NCBI GenBank assembly: GCA_030697555.1
Contig: JAUYPV010000024.1
Location: 1-33,267 of the forward strand
DNA length: 33,267 nucleotides
Source: Hyphomonadaceae bacterium
GTDB lineage: Bacteria; Pseudomonadota; Alphaproteobacteria; Caulobacterales; Hyphomonadaceae
Reading direction: 5' to 3'
Positions 8,817 to 17,562 of the stretch are shown in pieces. The stretch's first letter is position 1. Each line of letters opens with the position of its first letter. The notes below the pieces were generated by a model. That model was not told the DNA's origin. It saw only the letters and a program-made list of their open reading frames with translations, and made no database searches. Made by a program: the position numbers and the translations under genes.

Positions 8817-10028
8817 CTATCCGGCGGCGCGGACCTCCTGAGCGGACGCGCGGCCGGTGATGTAGAGGAAGCCGTCCTCGTCGAGCCGGCCGAAATCGGC
8901 GGTGGCGACGAAGCCGTCCGCATCGCGGCGGGTATCCGGGCCCATCAGCTCACAGGACAGCGAGCGCGGCGTGCGCGCCCAGATCTCGCCGGTGGCGTGT
9001 GGCGGCAGGCGGCGGCCCCGGCCGTCGCGGATTTCAACCATCACGCCTTTCAGCGGGCGTCCACACGAACCGGGTTTCTCCAGCGGTGCGCGGGCGGGCA
9101 TGAAGGTGATGAGGCCGGCTTCGGTCGAGCCATAGGCTTCGTTGACGATGGGGCCGAGGAGTTCCGTGAGGCGCGACTTGAGCCGGTAGTCGACCGCGTC
9201 CCCGCCGACGGTGAGGTCGCGCATGGAGGAGAGGTCGTGCGCGCGGATGGTGCGCTCGGGCAAGGCGGCGAGTTGGTGCAGCGTGTTGGGAAGCGCGCTC
9301 CAATGAGACACACGGTGGCGCTCGATGGTTTGGAGGGCGAGGTGCGGATCGAACTCGCGCATGAAGGCGATGGCGCGGCCGGCGTCGAGGGCCGCCCAGA
9401 ACTGCACCGGTCCCCAGACGCGGTGGAGTGGCACGGTGATAAGCGAGCAGCCTTGCTCAGGCATGGGTGCGCGGGAGCGCGAGGCGGGCGCGGCGACCCG
9501 GCGCGGCAGACCGACAGGCTGGGCCTTGCCGGTCTCGCCGCGGGTCCACGAGATCAGCGAGGGTTGCGCGCGCGAAAAGCGCTGTGGCGCAGCGGGCGGG
9601 AAGAGGTCGTAGAAATTGTAGAAGCCGGGGCGCAGCACATCGAGCGTCGCCCGCAGGCGCAGCGGCAGGCCTTCGAGGGCGGGGGCGATGGTCGCGGGAT
9701 CGACGTCCCCGACGATGATGGCGGAGACGTGCGCATCGATGATGCGCTGGCGCGCGGCGCGCATCGGAAGATCCGCTTGCAGCGTGAAGAGGCGTGCGTC
9801 GATCTTTGCGGCGGCGAGCGCGATGACGGCCCATTCGATGCGGCTGGAGCAGCGTACGGCGATGACGTCGTCGAAGCCGAGGCCGCGCCCGGTGAAGGCG
9901 TCGGCCAGCATGTCGGCGTATTCATTCCACTCGCGGTAGGTGAGCGAGGTTTCGCCGTCGTGAAGCGCGAGTTCGCGTGCGCGCACGCGCGCCCAGTATT
10001 CGAGGCTGCGGGCGACGGGTTCTTTCAC
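8817..10028 (-). CDS. C-terminally truncated acyl-CoA synthetase-like (AMP-binding) protein
   Basis: 403 residues from a GTG start at 10028, whose GTGA overlaps the stop of the TetR gene. The fold is the ANL adenylate-forming N-domain: the ATP-site motif NEAYGSTEAG is intact, and GFVATADFGRLDEDGFLYITGR shows the A7/A8 region. The protein then stops within the hinge. The C-terminal domain of about 100 residues that carries the catalytic lysine is missing. The Ser/Thr/Gly-rich phosphate loop is also degenerate (ISWTRGETGKAQ). It therefore probably cannot complete adenylation plus thioesterification on its own; it may be a binding protein or a decaying gene. An ATG at 10109 is in frame but lies inside the TetR gene. 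Confidence 0.8.
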   Translation of the reverse strand: MKEPVARSLEYWARVRARELALHDGETSLTYREWNEYADMLADAFTGRGLGFDDVIAVRCSSRIEWAVIALAAAKIDARLFTLQADLPMRAARQRIIDAHVSAIIVGDVDPATIAPALEGLPLRLRATLDVLRPGFYNFYDLFPPAAPQRFSRAQPSLISWTRGETGKAQPVGLPRRVAAPASRSRAPMPEQGCSLITVPLHRVWGPVQFWAALDAGRAIAFMREFDPHLALQTIERHRVSHWSALPNTLHQLAALPERTIRAHDLSSMRDLTVGGDAVDYRLKSRLTELLGPIVNEAYGSTEAGLITFMPARAPLEKPGSCGRPLKGVMVEIRDGRGRRLPPHATGEIWARTPRSLSCELMGPDTRRDADGFVATADFGRLDEDGFLYITGRASAQEVRAAG

Positions 10029-10678
10029 GGCGCGAGCGACCTGCGGATATTCGACACCAGTGTGTCGCGCACTCGCGACAGGCTGACGTAGTTGGAATCG
10101 ATAAGCCACTGGAACATAACTCCGCGCATAGCAGCCAGGATGATGGACGCTTCGGCGCGCGGCCTTGCGTCGGCTCTTACTTCGCCCCTGTCCCGGGCGC
10201 GCTTGATGAGGCCGGCGAGCCCGTCGATGGACTCGGAGTTGAGGCGCGTGACCAGAGCGCCGAATTCCGAGCGCGTGAGACCACTGCCGAGGATGGCCTG
10301 GAAGGCGCGAAGGCTTTTTGGATCGCGGCAGCCATCATCGATGTAGAAGGCGACGCGCTCGCAAAGCCGGTCGAGGCCTTCGGCTGGGCCGATGGCGGCG
10401 CGCACGCGCACGGCGTAGCTGGCGAGGATATGGTCGGCGAGGGCGGCGAGGAGCGCGCTCTTGGTTCCGAAGTAGTGGGCGGGCAGGGCGCGGCTGTAGC
10501 CGGCCAGCTCGCCGGCCTCGTTGAGGGTCAGGGCGTCGAGGCCCCGTTCGGCGACGATGGTCTTGGCGGCTTCGAGGATGGCGCGCTCAGCGGTTTCGCG
10601 GCGTTCGGCCTGGGTTTGCCGGGACGGCTCCAGCGTGTCGACGGACGCCCCTTTTTCCAATGTTTTCCGGCTGGTCAT
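10025..10678 (-). CDS. TetR-family regulator of the acyl-CoA/SDR operon
   Basis: 217 residues. After a polar leader, the TetR helix-turn-helix lies at about 25-70 (TLNEAGELAGYSRALPAHYFGTKSALL, given here as LTLNEAGELAGY and AHYFGTKS). The C-terminal ligand domain resembles the TetR_C type seen in fatty-acid and ring-degradation regulators. I chose ATG 10678; no strong ribosome binding site is visible. It overlaps the synthetase-like gene by 4 bases, so it is the first gene of a five-gene minus-strand operon. It diverges from the 3-hydroxyacyl-CoA dehydrogenase, with an inverted repeat between them. It probably controls both transcription units in response to an acyl-CoA or substrate. Confidence 0.9.
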   Translation of the reverse strand: MTSRKTLEKGASVDTLEPSRQTQAERRETAERAILEAAKTIVAERGLDALTLNEAGELAGYSRALPAHYFGTKSALLAALADHILASYAVRVRAAIGPAEGLDRLCERVAFYIDDGCRDPKSLRAFQAILGSGLTRSEFGALVTRLNSESIDGLAGLIKRARDRGEVRADARPRAEASIILAAMRGVMFQWLIDSNYVSLSRVRDTLVSNIRRSLAP

Positions 10679-10685
10679 GCGCTTA

Positions 10686-10703
10686 TCAAATAAACTAGTT
10701 TGA
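10686..10703. promoter_or_regulatory. Inverted-repeat operator candidate for the second TetR protein
   Basis: The stretch contains the perfect 10-bp palindrome AAACTAGTTT (10692-10701) and an overlapping inverted repeat TCAAA-N8-TTTGA across its whole length. It lies 8 bases upstream of the tetR start, in the gap shared with the divergent dehydrogenase gene. The core resembles the AAACT...AGTTT half-sites of the other TetR palindrome in this window. Confidence 0.6.
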
Positions 10704-10885
10704 CGACAAGCAAGTATGTTGACCCGGCGGCAACTGCTGACGCGATGTCGCAGGCAGCGATAGGGATCGGCGGAAAGGTCTTCTTGCCCACTCTGTTGAC
10801 GTCCGTCTGCCGTCGCGGCACGGACATACCCGATTTTCCAGCAAGACGCGGACTGACCGCGCCGCAAAAATCTTCGAGGGACCCT

Positions 10886-12208
10886 ATGGCACAATCGCTC
10901 ACCGCCCCCGCCGCGCCGGCAGATGAGATCTCGGCCTACATCGCCGCCTCGACCAAGGCAGCGTGGGAGGTGAAGGGCCTGCCGGCCGGCACGCCGATCA
11001 AGCCGATCGCGAAAGTGGGCGTCATCGGCGCGGGCACGATGGGCGGCGGCATCTCGATGAACTTCGCCAATGTCGGCATCCCGGTGAAGATCGTGGAAGT
11101 GCAGCAGGCTGCGCTCGACCGCGGGCTGGGCGTCATCCGCAAGAATTACCAGAACTCGGCGGACAAGGGCCGCTTCCCGCAGGAAGAAGTGGGCGTGCGC
11201 ATGGGCCTGCTGTCAGGTTCCCTCTCTCGCGCGGACCTCGCCGATTGCGACCTCGTGATCGAGGCGGTGTTTGAGGACATGGCCGTCAAGAAAGACATCT
11301 TCACGGACCTCGACAAGATCTGCAAACCCGGCGCGATCCTCGCAACCAACACCTCGGCTCTGGACATCAACGAGATCGCTTCGGTGGTTAAGCGGCCGCA
11401 GGACGTGATCGGCCTTCACTTCTTCTCGCCCGCCAACGTGATGAAGCTGCTGGAGATCGTGCGCGCCAAGCAGACGAGCGACACGGTGGTCGCCAGCGCG
11501 ATGGATCTAGCGAAGAAGATCGGCAAAGTGGCGGCGCTCGCGGGCGTGTGCCCCGGCTTCATCGGCAACCGTATGCTCTACAAGCGCGGACAGCCGGCGG
11601 CCTTCCTGCTGAAGCAGGGCGCGATGCCGTGGGATATCGATGCCGCGTTCAACGCTTTTGGGTTCAAGATGGGTCCCTATCAGATGTCGGACCTCGCTGG
11701 CCTCGACATCGGCTGGAAGCCGGGCGCGAAAACCGCCAACCCGCTGCGCGACATGATCTGCGAGCGCACGCCGCGCCGGGGGCAGAAATCGGGCGCGGGC
11801 TATTACGACTATGACGCCAACCGCGTCAGCAGCCCTTCGCCGGAAGTCGCCGAGATCGTGAAGGAATTCGCGAAACAGTCGGGCGCGCCGCAGCGCACTG
11901 TCGACAAGGAAACGATCCTCGAGGAGTGCATCTTCCCGATGATCAACGAGGGCGCCGCGATCCTGGAAGAAGGCATGGCGCAGAGGGCCGGCGACATCGA
12001 TGTGACCTGGTTGAACGGCTATGGCTGGCCGGCGGACAAGGGCGGGCCGATGTTCCTCGGCGACAGGATCGGCTTGCAGCGCGTGGTCGACGTGGTCGAG
12101 CGCGTGTCGAAGAACGTGCCGGACATCAAGGTCTCGAACCTGCTGCGCTCGATGGCGAAGGACGGCCGCAAGTTCGCCGACCTGCCCGCGCAGCAGCTCA
12201 AGGTCTAG
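10886..12208 (+). CDS. 3-hydroxyacyl-CoA dehydrogenase
   Basis: 440 residues. It oxidises a 3-hydroxyacyl-CoA to 3-ketoacyl-CoA with NAD in beta-oxidation-type pathways. The NAD loop [13 protein letters not shown] starts near residue 48. The catalytic His is in [17 protein letters not shown], which also holds the partner Glu. Two C-terminal 3HCDH domains follow (NRMLYKRG... and the second near [16 protein letters not shown]). It resembles the dehydrogenase half of FadB/FadJ, without the hydratase domain. The ATG at 10886 is supported by GAGGG 5 bases upstream, although the frame is open further back. It diverges from the TetR operon and overlaps the ABC permease stop by a few bases. Confidence 0.92.
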   Translation: MAQSLTAPAAPADEISAYIAASTKAAWEVKGLPAGTPIKPIAKVGVIGAGTMGGGISMNFANVGIPVKIVEVQQAALDRGLGVIRKNYQNSADKGRFPQEEVGVRMGLLSGSLSRADLADCDLVIEAVFEDMAVKKDIFTDLDKICKPGAILATNTSALDINEIASVVKRPQDVIGLHFFSPANVMKLLEIVRAKQTSDTVVASAMDLAKKIGKVAALAGVCPGFIGNRMLYKRGQPAAFLLKQGAMPWDIDAAFNAFGFKMGPYQMSDLAGLDIGWKPGAKTANPLRDMICERTPRRGQKSGAGYYDYDANRVSSPSPEVAEIVKEFAKQSGAPQRTVDKETILEECIFPMINEGAAILEEGMAQRAGDIDVTWLNGYGWPADKGGPMFLGDRIGLQRVVDVVERVSKNVPDIKVSNLLRSMAKDGRKFADLPAQQLKV

Positions 12209-13755
12209 GCAGCGGTCGCAACCGGCGGCGGGGGTTTGTAGAGGGCGCCCAGGATCGCGGCGGCGATGATCGCCGGGATCAGCGCGAGCCAGGGCAGGTT
12301 GTAGGCGCCGAGGCCGACCGTGCTCGCAATGCCGAGCGCCACGAAGGTCTGTCCGAAGGCGGTCAACACCGAGCCGCCTTGTCGTCTGCGAACGAAGTCC
12401 TTGCGCGCGCCGGGCTGGCGCCGCCACAGGCCGATCAGCGAGGAAGCCGTCGAGGCGAAGACGATGCCGCCCGCCGCCCATACGCCGGCCTGCCAGTCCC
12501 GGACGAACAGCGCGGCCAGCGGGATGGTCATGACGGTAAGCACCGGCGCGATGGCGGCGATCAGCTTGGCGCGGTCGATGCTGCGGATCGCGACGGGCGC
12601 AGAGGCGATGAGATCGGGCGCGTCTTCGGCGGAGACCGTGATCCAGATCAGGCTGCCTGAAAGCGCGCTGGAGAGTAGCGTCAGCGCCGGTGCAAAGGCG
12701 GCAGGGATAAGCTGGACGCCGTCGCGCGAGAGGAATAGCGGGAAAGCCAGCGGCAGCAGGTAGACCAGCTGCAGGCCGATCTGGGAAAGCAGCAGCGGAT
12801 CGCGCTTGAGCAGGCGCAGCTCCTTGCGGACAACGGAGCGCATGACGCCGCTGCGGACGACGGCGACGCGATCGTCCGGTCCGCGCTTCTTGCGGCCCAT
12901 GGCGGCGGCTGCTGCCGCGTCGGCGACGAAGCTGCGGCTGAAGATGAAGACGCCGAGGGGGAAGAGGATCGCCGCCAGCACGAGCCAGAGGGCGGTGGCG
13001 GGCAAGTCGGCCGTCATGGCGTGCGCGGGGAACAGGAACCAGCTCGTGGGATCGACATCGAACCGCTTGATCAGGTCGGCGATCTGCTCGTCGGTCATGC
13101 CGCCGCGACCGCGGCCGGCGATGTTGAAATACTGGAAGGCGAGGAAGACGGCGGCGCCCGCAAGCGCGGCGACGATCTGGGCGACGACGCGCGTATTGCG
13201 CGGGCCCATCAGGCGGAAGAGGCCGGTGACGACCAGCAGCGCAAACCCTGTTGCGGCGAAGGCGAGCGTCAGCAGGAAGATGATGGCGAACAGCCACATG
13301 GGCGAGGAAAAGACGGATAGCCAAATCAGCGGCGGGCCCAGCAGGCCGGCATAGAGCGGCAGCGCCCCCACCGCGATGGCGGCGGAGCGCACGGCAAGAA
13401 TACGCCAGGGCGACAGGGGCGAGGAGAGCAGAAGATCCAGGTCGTTGCGCGTGTAGATCGCATCCACCGCCGCGAGGATCGACTGGCTCACCATCACGGA
13501 CGCTATGAAAGAAATGACCATGCTGACGCCGACCAGCGCGAGACCGGCGCCGGGGCCGAGGCCGAAGGGCGGAGCGGGAATGAACGGGCCGAGTCGCATG
13601 AACAGGAAGAAGCTGACGATCGACCAGACGGCGAGCATGAAGGCCGCGAGGATGAGACCGCTCTTCGGCTTCATTCGTCCGCGGCGCCAGTAGAGGCGCA
13701 GCTCGTGGCCCATCAGCCAGAGGATGCCGCCCGGCTTGCCGGAGAGAGAGCTCAT
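12205..13755 (-). CDS. ABC-2 type transporter permease
   Basis: 516 residues with about twelve hydrophobic segments in two groups (roughly 30-260 and 320-510), separated by a charged cytoplasmic stretch with GRKKRGPDD near 285. This is the size and shape of a large ABC-2 permease working with one ATPase as an exporter. The first ATG overlaps the ATPase stop (ATGA), so the two genes are translationally coupled. The C-terminus overlaps the convergent dehydrogenase gene by 4 bases. The substrate is unknown. I do not recognise a named subfamily. Confidence 0.85.
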   Translation of the reverse strand: MSSLSGKPGGILWLMGHELRLYWRRGRMKPKSGLILAAFMLAVWSIVSFFLFMRLGPFIPAPPFGLGPGAGLALVGVSMVISFIASVMVSQSILAAVDAIYTRNDLDLLLSSPLSPWRILAVRSAAIAVGALPLYAGLLGPPLIWLSVFSSPMWLFAIIFLLTLAFAATGFALLVVTGLFRLMGPRNTRVVAQIVAALAGAAVFLAFQYFNIAGRGRGGMTDEQIADLIKRFDVDPTSWFLFPAHAMTADLPATALWLVLAAILFPLGVFIFSRSFVADAAAAAAMGRKKRGPDDRVAVVRSGVMRSVVRKELRLLKRDPLLLSQIGLQLVYLLPLAFPLFLSRDGVQLIPAAFAPALTLLSSALSGSLIWITVSAEDAPDLIASAPVAIRSIDRAKLIAAIAPVLTVMTIPLAALFVRDWQAGVWAAGGIVFASTASSLIGLWRRQPGARKDFVRRRQGGSVLTAFGQTFVALGIASTVGLGAYNLPWLALIPAIIAAAILGALYKPPPPVATAA

Positions 13756-14528
13756 GCCGAAGCCTTTTCGGCTGCTTCGGGCGTGGCGGTGAGCTGCAGG
13801 AACACGTCCTCGAGCGATTGGCCGGCCGAACCGGCGCGCGACTGGAGTTCGCCAAGGCTGCCTTCGACCAGCAGGCGGCCATCCTTGATGATGCCGATGC
13901 GGTCGGCCATGCGCTCAGCGACTTCGAGGATGTGGGTGGTGAGGATGACAGCGCAGCCTTCGGAGACCTTGCGGCGGATGAGATCCTTCACGAGGCGGCT
14001 GGCGGCGGCGTCGAGGCCGGTGAGCGGCTCGTCGAGCATCAGCAGCTTCGGATCATGGATCAGCGCACCGGCGAGCACGGCCTTCTGCTTCATGCCGCGC
14101 GAGAAACTTTCGCAGCGGTCGTTGCGGTTGTCCCAGAGGCCGAGAAGCTTGAGCAGGTCTTCGGCCTGCGCGGCGGCGCTCTTGGCGTCGACGCCCCAGA
14201 GGCCGGCTACGAATTCGAGATACTCCCATGCTGTGAGCTTGTCGTAGAGGAGCGGTTCATCCGGCAGCCAGGCGATGAGCTGCTTGGCGGCGATGGGATC
14301 GGCGCGCGCGTCGACGTCGAAGACTCGGATTTCTCCGGCGTCAGCCGCGAGTAATCCTGAGATCATGCGGAGCGTGGTGGTCTTCCCCGCCCCGTTGGGG
14401 CCGAGCAGCGCGTACATTTCACCCCGCCGCACCTCGAAGCCCAGCCGGTCGACGGCCTGCTTGCCGCCATAGCTCTTGGAAAGACCGGCAACGCGCAGGG
14501 CAGCGGACATACTGGGGAATCCCGTCAT
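13752..14528 (-). CDS. ABC transporter ATP-binding protein
   Basis: 258 residues. Walker A is GPNGAGKTT (Lys49), the signature is FSRGMKQK (a variant of LSGGQ as in ABC-2 exporters), Walker B is LLMLDEP, and the switch His is in LTTHILE. It pairs with the permease that overlaps it by 4 bases. ATPases of this kind drive export of drugs, lipids or polysaccharide, or act in gliding/sodium-export-like systems; nothing here decides which. An alternative start at ATG 14510 would remove six residues. No good ribosome binding site is visible for either. Confidence 0.93.
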   Translation of the reverse strand: MTGFPSMSAALRVAGLSKSYGGKQAVDRLGFEVRRGEMYALLGPNGAGKTTTLRMISGLLAADAGEIRVFDVDARADPIAAKQLIAWLPDEPLLYDKLTAWEYLEFVAGLWGVDAKSAAAQAEDLLKLLGLWDNRNDRCESFSRGMKQKAVLAGALIHDPKLLMLDEPLTGLDAAASRLVKDLIRRKVSEGCAVILTTHILEVAERMADRIGIIKDGRLLVEGSLGELQSRAGSAGQSLEDVFLQLTATPEAAEKASA

Positions 14529-14652
14529 TTCGCCGGCAGGGAGGCTGGCCAGGCGATTCTATAGCCGGGGTAGCGGACAATGTGTAACCGCCGGCTGGAA
14601 AATCACGGGCTTTGGCCTGAGCCGGTTCGCAAAGAACGGCGATATGTGGGCC

Positions 14653-14689
14653 GGAAAGCAAAACAGGCGAACCTTTGGGGTTCGCCTGT
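14653..14689 (-). terminator. Rho-independent terminator of the multidomain cytochrome gene
   Basis: On the minus strand an 11-bp perfect stem (ACAGGCGAACC / GGTTCGCCTGT) with a 5-nt loop is followed by TTTGCTTTCC. It lies 26 bases after the stop of the minus-strand gene ending at 14716. Confidence 0.85.
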
Positions 14690-14715
14690 CCTGTTTCAGT
14701 TAGACTGAGCGGGCC

Positions 14716-16716
14716 CTACTGGCCGACGCTTTGCTGAGCCTGCGCGTCCGCAATCCGGCGGTTGATCGTGCCGGTGACGGCTGCCAACTCGGGTTCCGAC
14801 AGGAAGCTGTCCTTATCGGTGTCGAGCTTGTCGAAGTTCGCCGTGATCATCTGGCCCATGCGGCCGCGAACCTCGGTCTTGGCGACCTTGCCGTCGAGGT
14901 TCGTGTCCATGATGCCGATGCTGCGCGAGGCTTCGAGCTTCGTCTGGTACTCGTTCTTGCGGTTGTCGACGGTCTCGTCATCCCAGCGGAAGCGGATCGC
15001 CGTGTACTGCATCTCCTCGTGGCTCTGCTCGCCCCATGTCACCGTGATGTTCGGATCGGGGTTGGCAGGGTTGTTCTTGGAGTTGTCGTACTGATAGCGC
15101 GTGATCAGCTTGGTGCCGGGCGCCAGCTTGATCGGCGTGGCGAAGTCGTAGCCGCGCTGCCAGTTGAAGTCGTACTTCGGCAGGCTGAGGATCAGCTCTT
15201 CCTTCGTCTCGCCCGGACGCAGGAGCGAGATCGCCATGTTGTCGCCCCGGTAGTGGGCGTGCGGGAAGATGGAGTGGAGCGTCGCGTTTTCCGGGAACGT
15301 GATGTAGGCGATCTCCTCGTGACGCGGGGAGTTCGGCTCGATCTCGATGCCGGCGTTGGCGACCACGGCCGAGCGATACATGACCTGTGGCGTCTTGTCC
15401 TTCGGATAGAAATAGAGCCCGATACGGGTCGTCTCTACCGATTCCTTGCCGTACGGCGTGTAGTGCATCTGGAAGCGGAACGTCGTGCCCGGCTCAACCC
15501 ATGTGCCGGCGCCATCCGGATAGACGGTCGTCTCGGCGCCGACGGCGTAGCCGCCAGCACCGTTGGAGAGCAGGTGGTGAACCGCGCGGCGATCACTCGG
15601 CTTCACGGTCGAGGCGCGCAGCCAGCGGCCTTCGGTCAGCGGATTGACGACGGTCGGGTTCTGGTAGTCGACGATGCCCGAGGCCGGAACCTTGAAGGAC
15701 GGCAGGGTGAGGACGAGATCAGGCGTGCCGAGTTCCCACTCCGGGGCCGGCTTGGCGTTGATCTTCAGCGGGTCGGCGCCCGCGCCACGAGGAGCGCCGG
15801 CTTCGATCCAGTGGATCAGCGTCTTCTGGTCCTGGTTCGAGAGGTTCATGCTGCCCGCGAACTTGTTGACGTGCGGGTCGGCATTGTAGGGCGGCATGCG
15901 GTCGGTGCGGATCGCCTCGCGCATCATCGGCGCGAAGCCCTTCACCTTCTCGTAGCTATCCATCGCGAACGGGCCGATGCCGCCTTCGGAGTGGCAGGCG
16001 ACGCAGTTCTTGGCGAGCAGCGGCGCGATCTCTTTTTCATAAGAGATGTTGACGAACTCCTTGGCGCGGTCGCGGTCGGGGAAGGAGAGCGTCGGCGTGT
16101 CGAGCTTGGCGGTAGAGACCTTCACCGGCTGGGCGGCGATCAAGCTCGCGACGGCGTCGGACACGTAGGCGTTCTTCACCTTGGCATTCGGCTTTGCGGT
16201 CTTGCCGGCGAAGCGATCGTCGATCGGGCCGGAGTAGACGACCTTCCAGGTCTTGGGATCGATGACGAAGGCCTGCGCGACGCGCGAGACGCCGAGACCT
16301 TCACCGATGAGCTGCGTGTCGTCGAGCATCACGGGCAGGTCGAGGCCGAGGGACTTCATCTCGGCGGCGATCGTGTCGCGGTTGTCGGACGAGGACGAGT
16401 TGAGCAGGAGGACCGGAACGTCCTTGGCGGCGTACGTCTCGCGGAGGGCCTTGAGAGCCGGGGCAGCGTCGCGAAGGTTCTTCGAACCGTTCTGCTGCGT
16501 GACGATCACGACCGCCGGCGCGTTCTTGAAGTAGTACAGCTCCTGCGCCTTCGAGTTCTGGTCGACGAGGCGGAAATTGTCGGCCCGCTCTGGCACCTTC
16601 GCCTGCGTGACCGTAGCGGCGGCGCTCACGGATTGTCCGTAAGCGGCGACGCCAACGCCGATGAGCGCACCCGCGGCGACAGTCGCCAGCGCGATGCTCA
16701 TGATCTTGTTTTTCAT
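14716..16716 (-). CDS. Exported multidomain protein: redoxin-like, cytochrome c, Cu-monooxygenase-like, EF-hands
   Basis: 666 residues with an N-terminal signal peptide (about 1-33). Domains in order: (1) a redoxin/thioredoxin-like fold (about 45-195), with VYSGPIDDRF near 160 but no CxxC; (2) a class-I cytochrome c with CVACH (Cys238, Cys241, His242) and Met274 or nearby methionines as possible sixth ligand; (3) a region resembling the copper type II ascorbate-dependent monooxygenase C-terminal fold, with His380/381, His418, HAH (486-488) and SHEEM (Met569); (4) two EF-hand loops with Ca ligands at 604-615 and 632-643. GGGAGG lies about 8 bases before the start. It should act in the periplasm. 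The copper-oxygenase function is inferred only. Confidence 0.82.
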   Translation of the reverse strand: MKNKIMSIALATVAAGALIGVGVAAYGQSVSAAATVTQAKVPERADNFRLVDQNSKAQELYYFKNAPAVVIVTQQNGSKNLRDAAPALKALRETYAAKDVPVLLLNSSSSDNRDTIAAEMKSLGLDLPVMLDDTQLIGEGLGVSRVAQAFVIDPKTWKVVYSGPIDDRFAGKTAKPNAKVKNAYVSDAVASLIAAQPVKVSTAKLDTPTLSFPDRDRAKEFVNISYEKEIAPLLAKNCVACHSEGGIGPFAMDSYEKVKGFAPMMREAIRTDRMPPYNADPHVNKFAGSMNLSNQDQKTLIHWIEAGAPRGAGADPLKINAKPAPEWELGTPDLVLTLPSFKVPASGIVDYQNPTVVNPLTEGRWLRASTVKPSDRRAVHHLLSNGAGGYAVGAETTVYPDGAGTWVEPGTTFRFQMHYTPYGKESVETTRIGLYFYPKDKTPQVMYRSAVVANAGIEIEPNSPRHEEIAYITFPENATLHSIFPHAHYRGDNMAISLLRPGETKEELILSLPKYDFNWQRGYDFATPIKLAPGTKLITRYQYDNSKNNPANPDPNITVTWGEQSHEEMQYTAIRFRWDDETVDNRKNEYQTKLEASRSIGIMDTNLDGKVAKTEVRGRMGQMITANFDKLDTDKDSFLSEPELAAVTGTINRRIADAQAQQSVGQ

Positions 16717-17048
16717 TATGCAGCCTCCCGGAGAGCAAAAGCCCATGCGCGGCCGGCCCAAAGGCAGGTCGCAGCTGTATCCGTCATTACAGAAAACCAA
16801 GGTTTTCGCAATGAAGCCGGGGGGCGCCAGGCTTCACCAAGTCGTCACCACGGGGCGGGACTATCGTAGCGACACAGCCGATTTTGCAATGACGCCAAGG
16901 GAAAGCCGGGCCCAAACACCTAATCCGTGATGCAATGCCCAGCACGGCGGCAGCATGCAGCCCGTCAGCGTTCCAGCGGCGCCAAGCGCTTTCCGAGTCG
17001 ACGCTATGCGTGCTTAATTGAAGGTGAAGGCGTGCCTCTGTCCTAAGC
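16717..17048. other. Divergent intergenic region with a short inverted repeat
   Basis: A 332-base gap between the cytochrome fusion gene and the next plus-strand membrane-protein gene. It contains GAAAACC-AA-GGTTTTC at 16792-16807, a compact inverted repeat that could be an operator for the cytochrome gene, about 75 bases upstream of its start. I see no clear promoter boxes and no RNA gene. Confidence 0.5.
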
Positions 17049-17534
17049 ATGGGGCAGCCGGGGCCGTGCGGTGGGATGTCGTACGCACTGATCACCAAGC
17101 TGAGGGCCGCGAAGTCCTCCGGCGCCGATCCGCGACTTTTGGTCGAGGAATGGCTGCATGAGCGCTATCGATCGACCCACTGGATACTCATCGTCCTGCT
17201 CGCCGTCATGTTCGTGATCGCGATGTTCGTCGGTGCGGCGGTCATGGCCCTGGCGCTGAAGTCGGAACTCAACACGGTTCCCCTCCTCGGCAGTCTTGCG
17301 CAGATGGACGAGGACTCCCTGCACTGGGTCATTGGCCTGTCTATCGGGATAATCGTACCGCTGATCACGGTCCTGATGCAGGTGCGGAACGGGCGGCACA
17401 AGAATTTCGCGGCGCTGTTGCTGATGACGGCGGGCTGCGATGTGGTGGAAGTGATCAAGGTGACGTTCGACGGCAAGGAGGGCAAGGCGAGCGTGATGCT
17501 CGAAGTCCTGTCGTCGGTGGTAGGCGCAGGATAG
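17049..17534 (+). CDS. Small two-helix membrane protein of unknown function
   Basis: 161 residues from the first ATG. A second ATG at 17076 (MSYALITKLR) is also possible and has GGTGGG close before it. The protein is polar at the N-terminus, then has two clear transmembrane helices (about 46-70 and 92-111), followed by a short cytoplasmic-looking tail containing a third weakly hydrophobic stretch. I do not recognise a family. The gene after it, 28 bases downstream, encodes a membrane-anchored helical protein, so the two probably form an operon and may act together. Confidence 0.7.
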   Translation: MGQPGPCGGMSYALITKLRAAKSSGADPRLLVEEWLHERYRSTHWILIVLLAVMFVIAMFVGAAVMALALKSELNTVPLLGSLAQMDEDSLHWVIGLSIGIIVPLITVLMQVRNGRHKNFAALLLMTAGCDVVEVIKVTFDGKEGKASVMLEVLSSVVGAG

Positions 17535-17562
17535 CGCCCGACGGAACGGGGAGTTTGGGTTC

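Noticed and set aside
8997-10091. A long plus-strand open frame
   Set aside because: Antisense to the synthetase-like gene, with low-complexity Gly/Glu/Arg translation and no recognisable domain.
11507-13882. A 791-codon open frame on the minus strand
   Set aside because: Crosses two genuine genes (dehydrogenase and permease) in another frame and shows Arg/His/Pro-rich translation typical of GC-rich shadow frames.
14731-16869. A 712-codon open frame on the plus strand
   Set aside because: Lies antisense to the cytochrome fusion gene, which has a signal peptide, ribosome binding site and recognisable motifs. The antisense product has only shadow composition (Arg/Val/Asp repeats).
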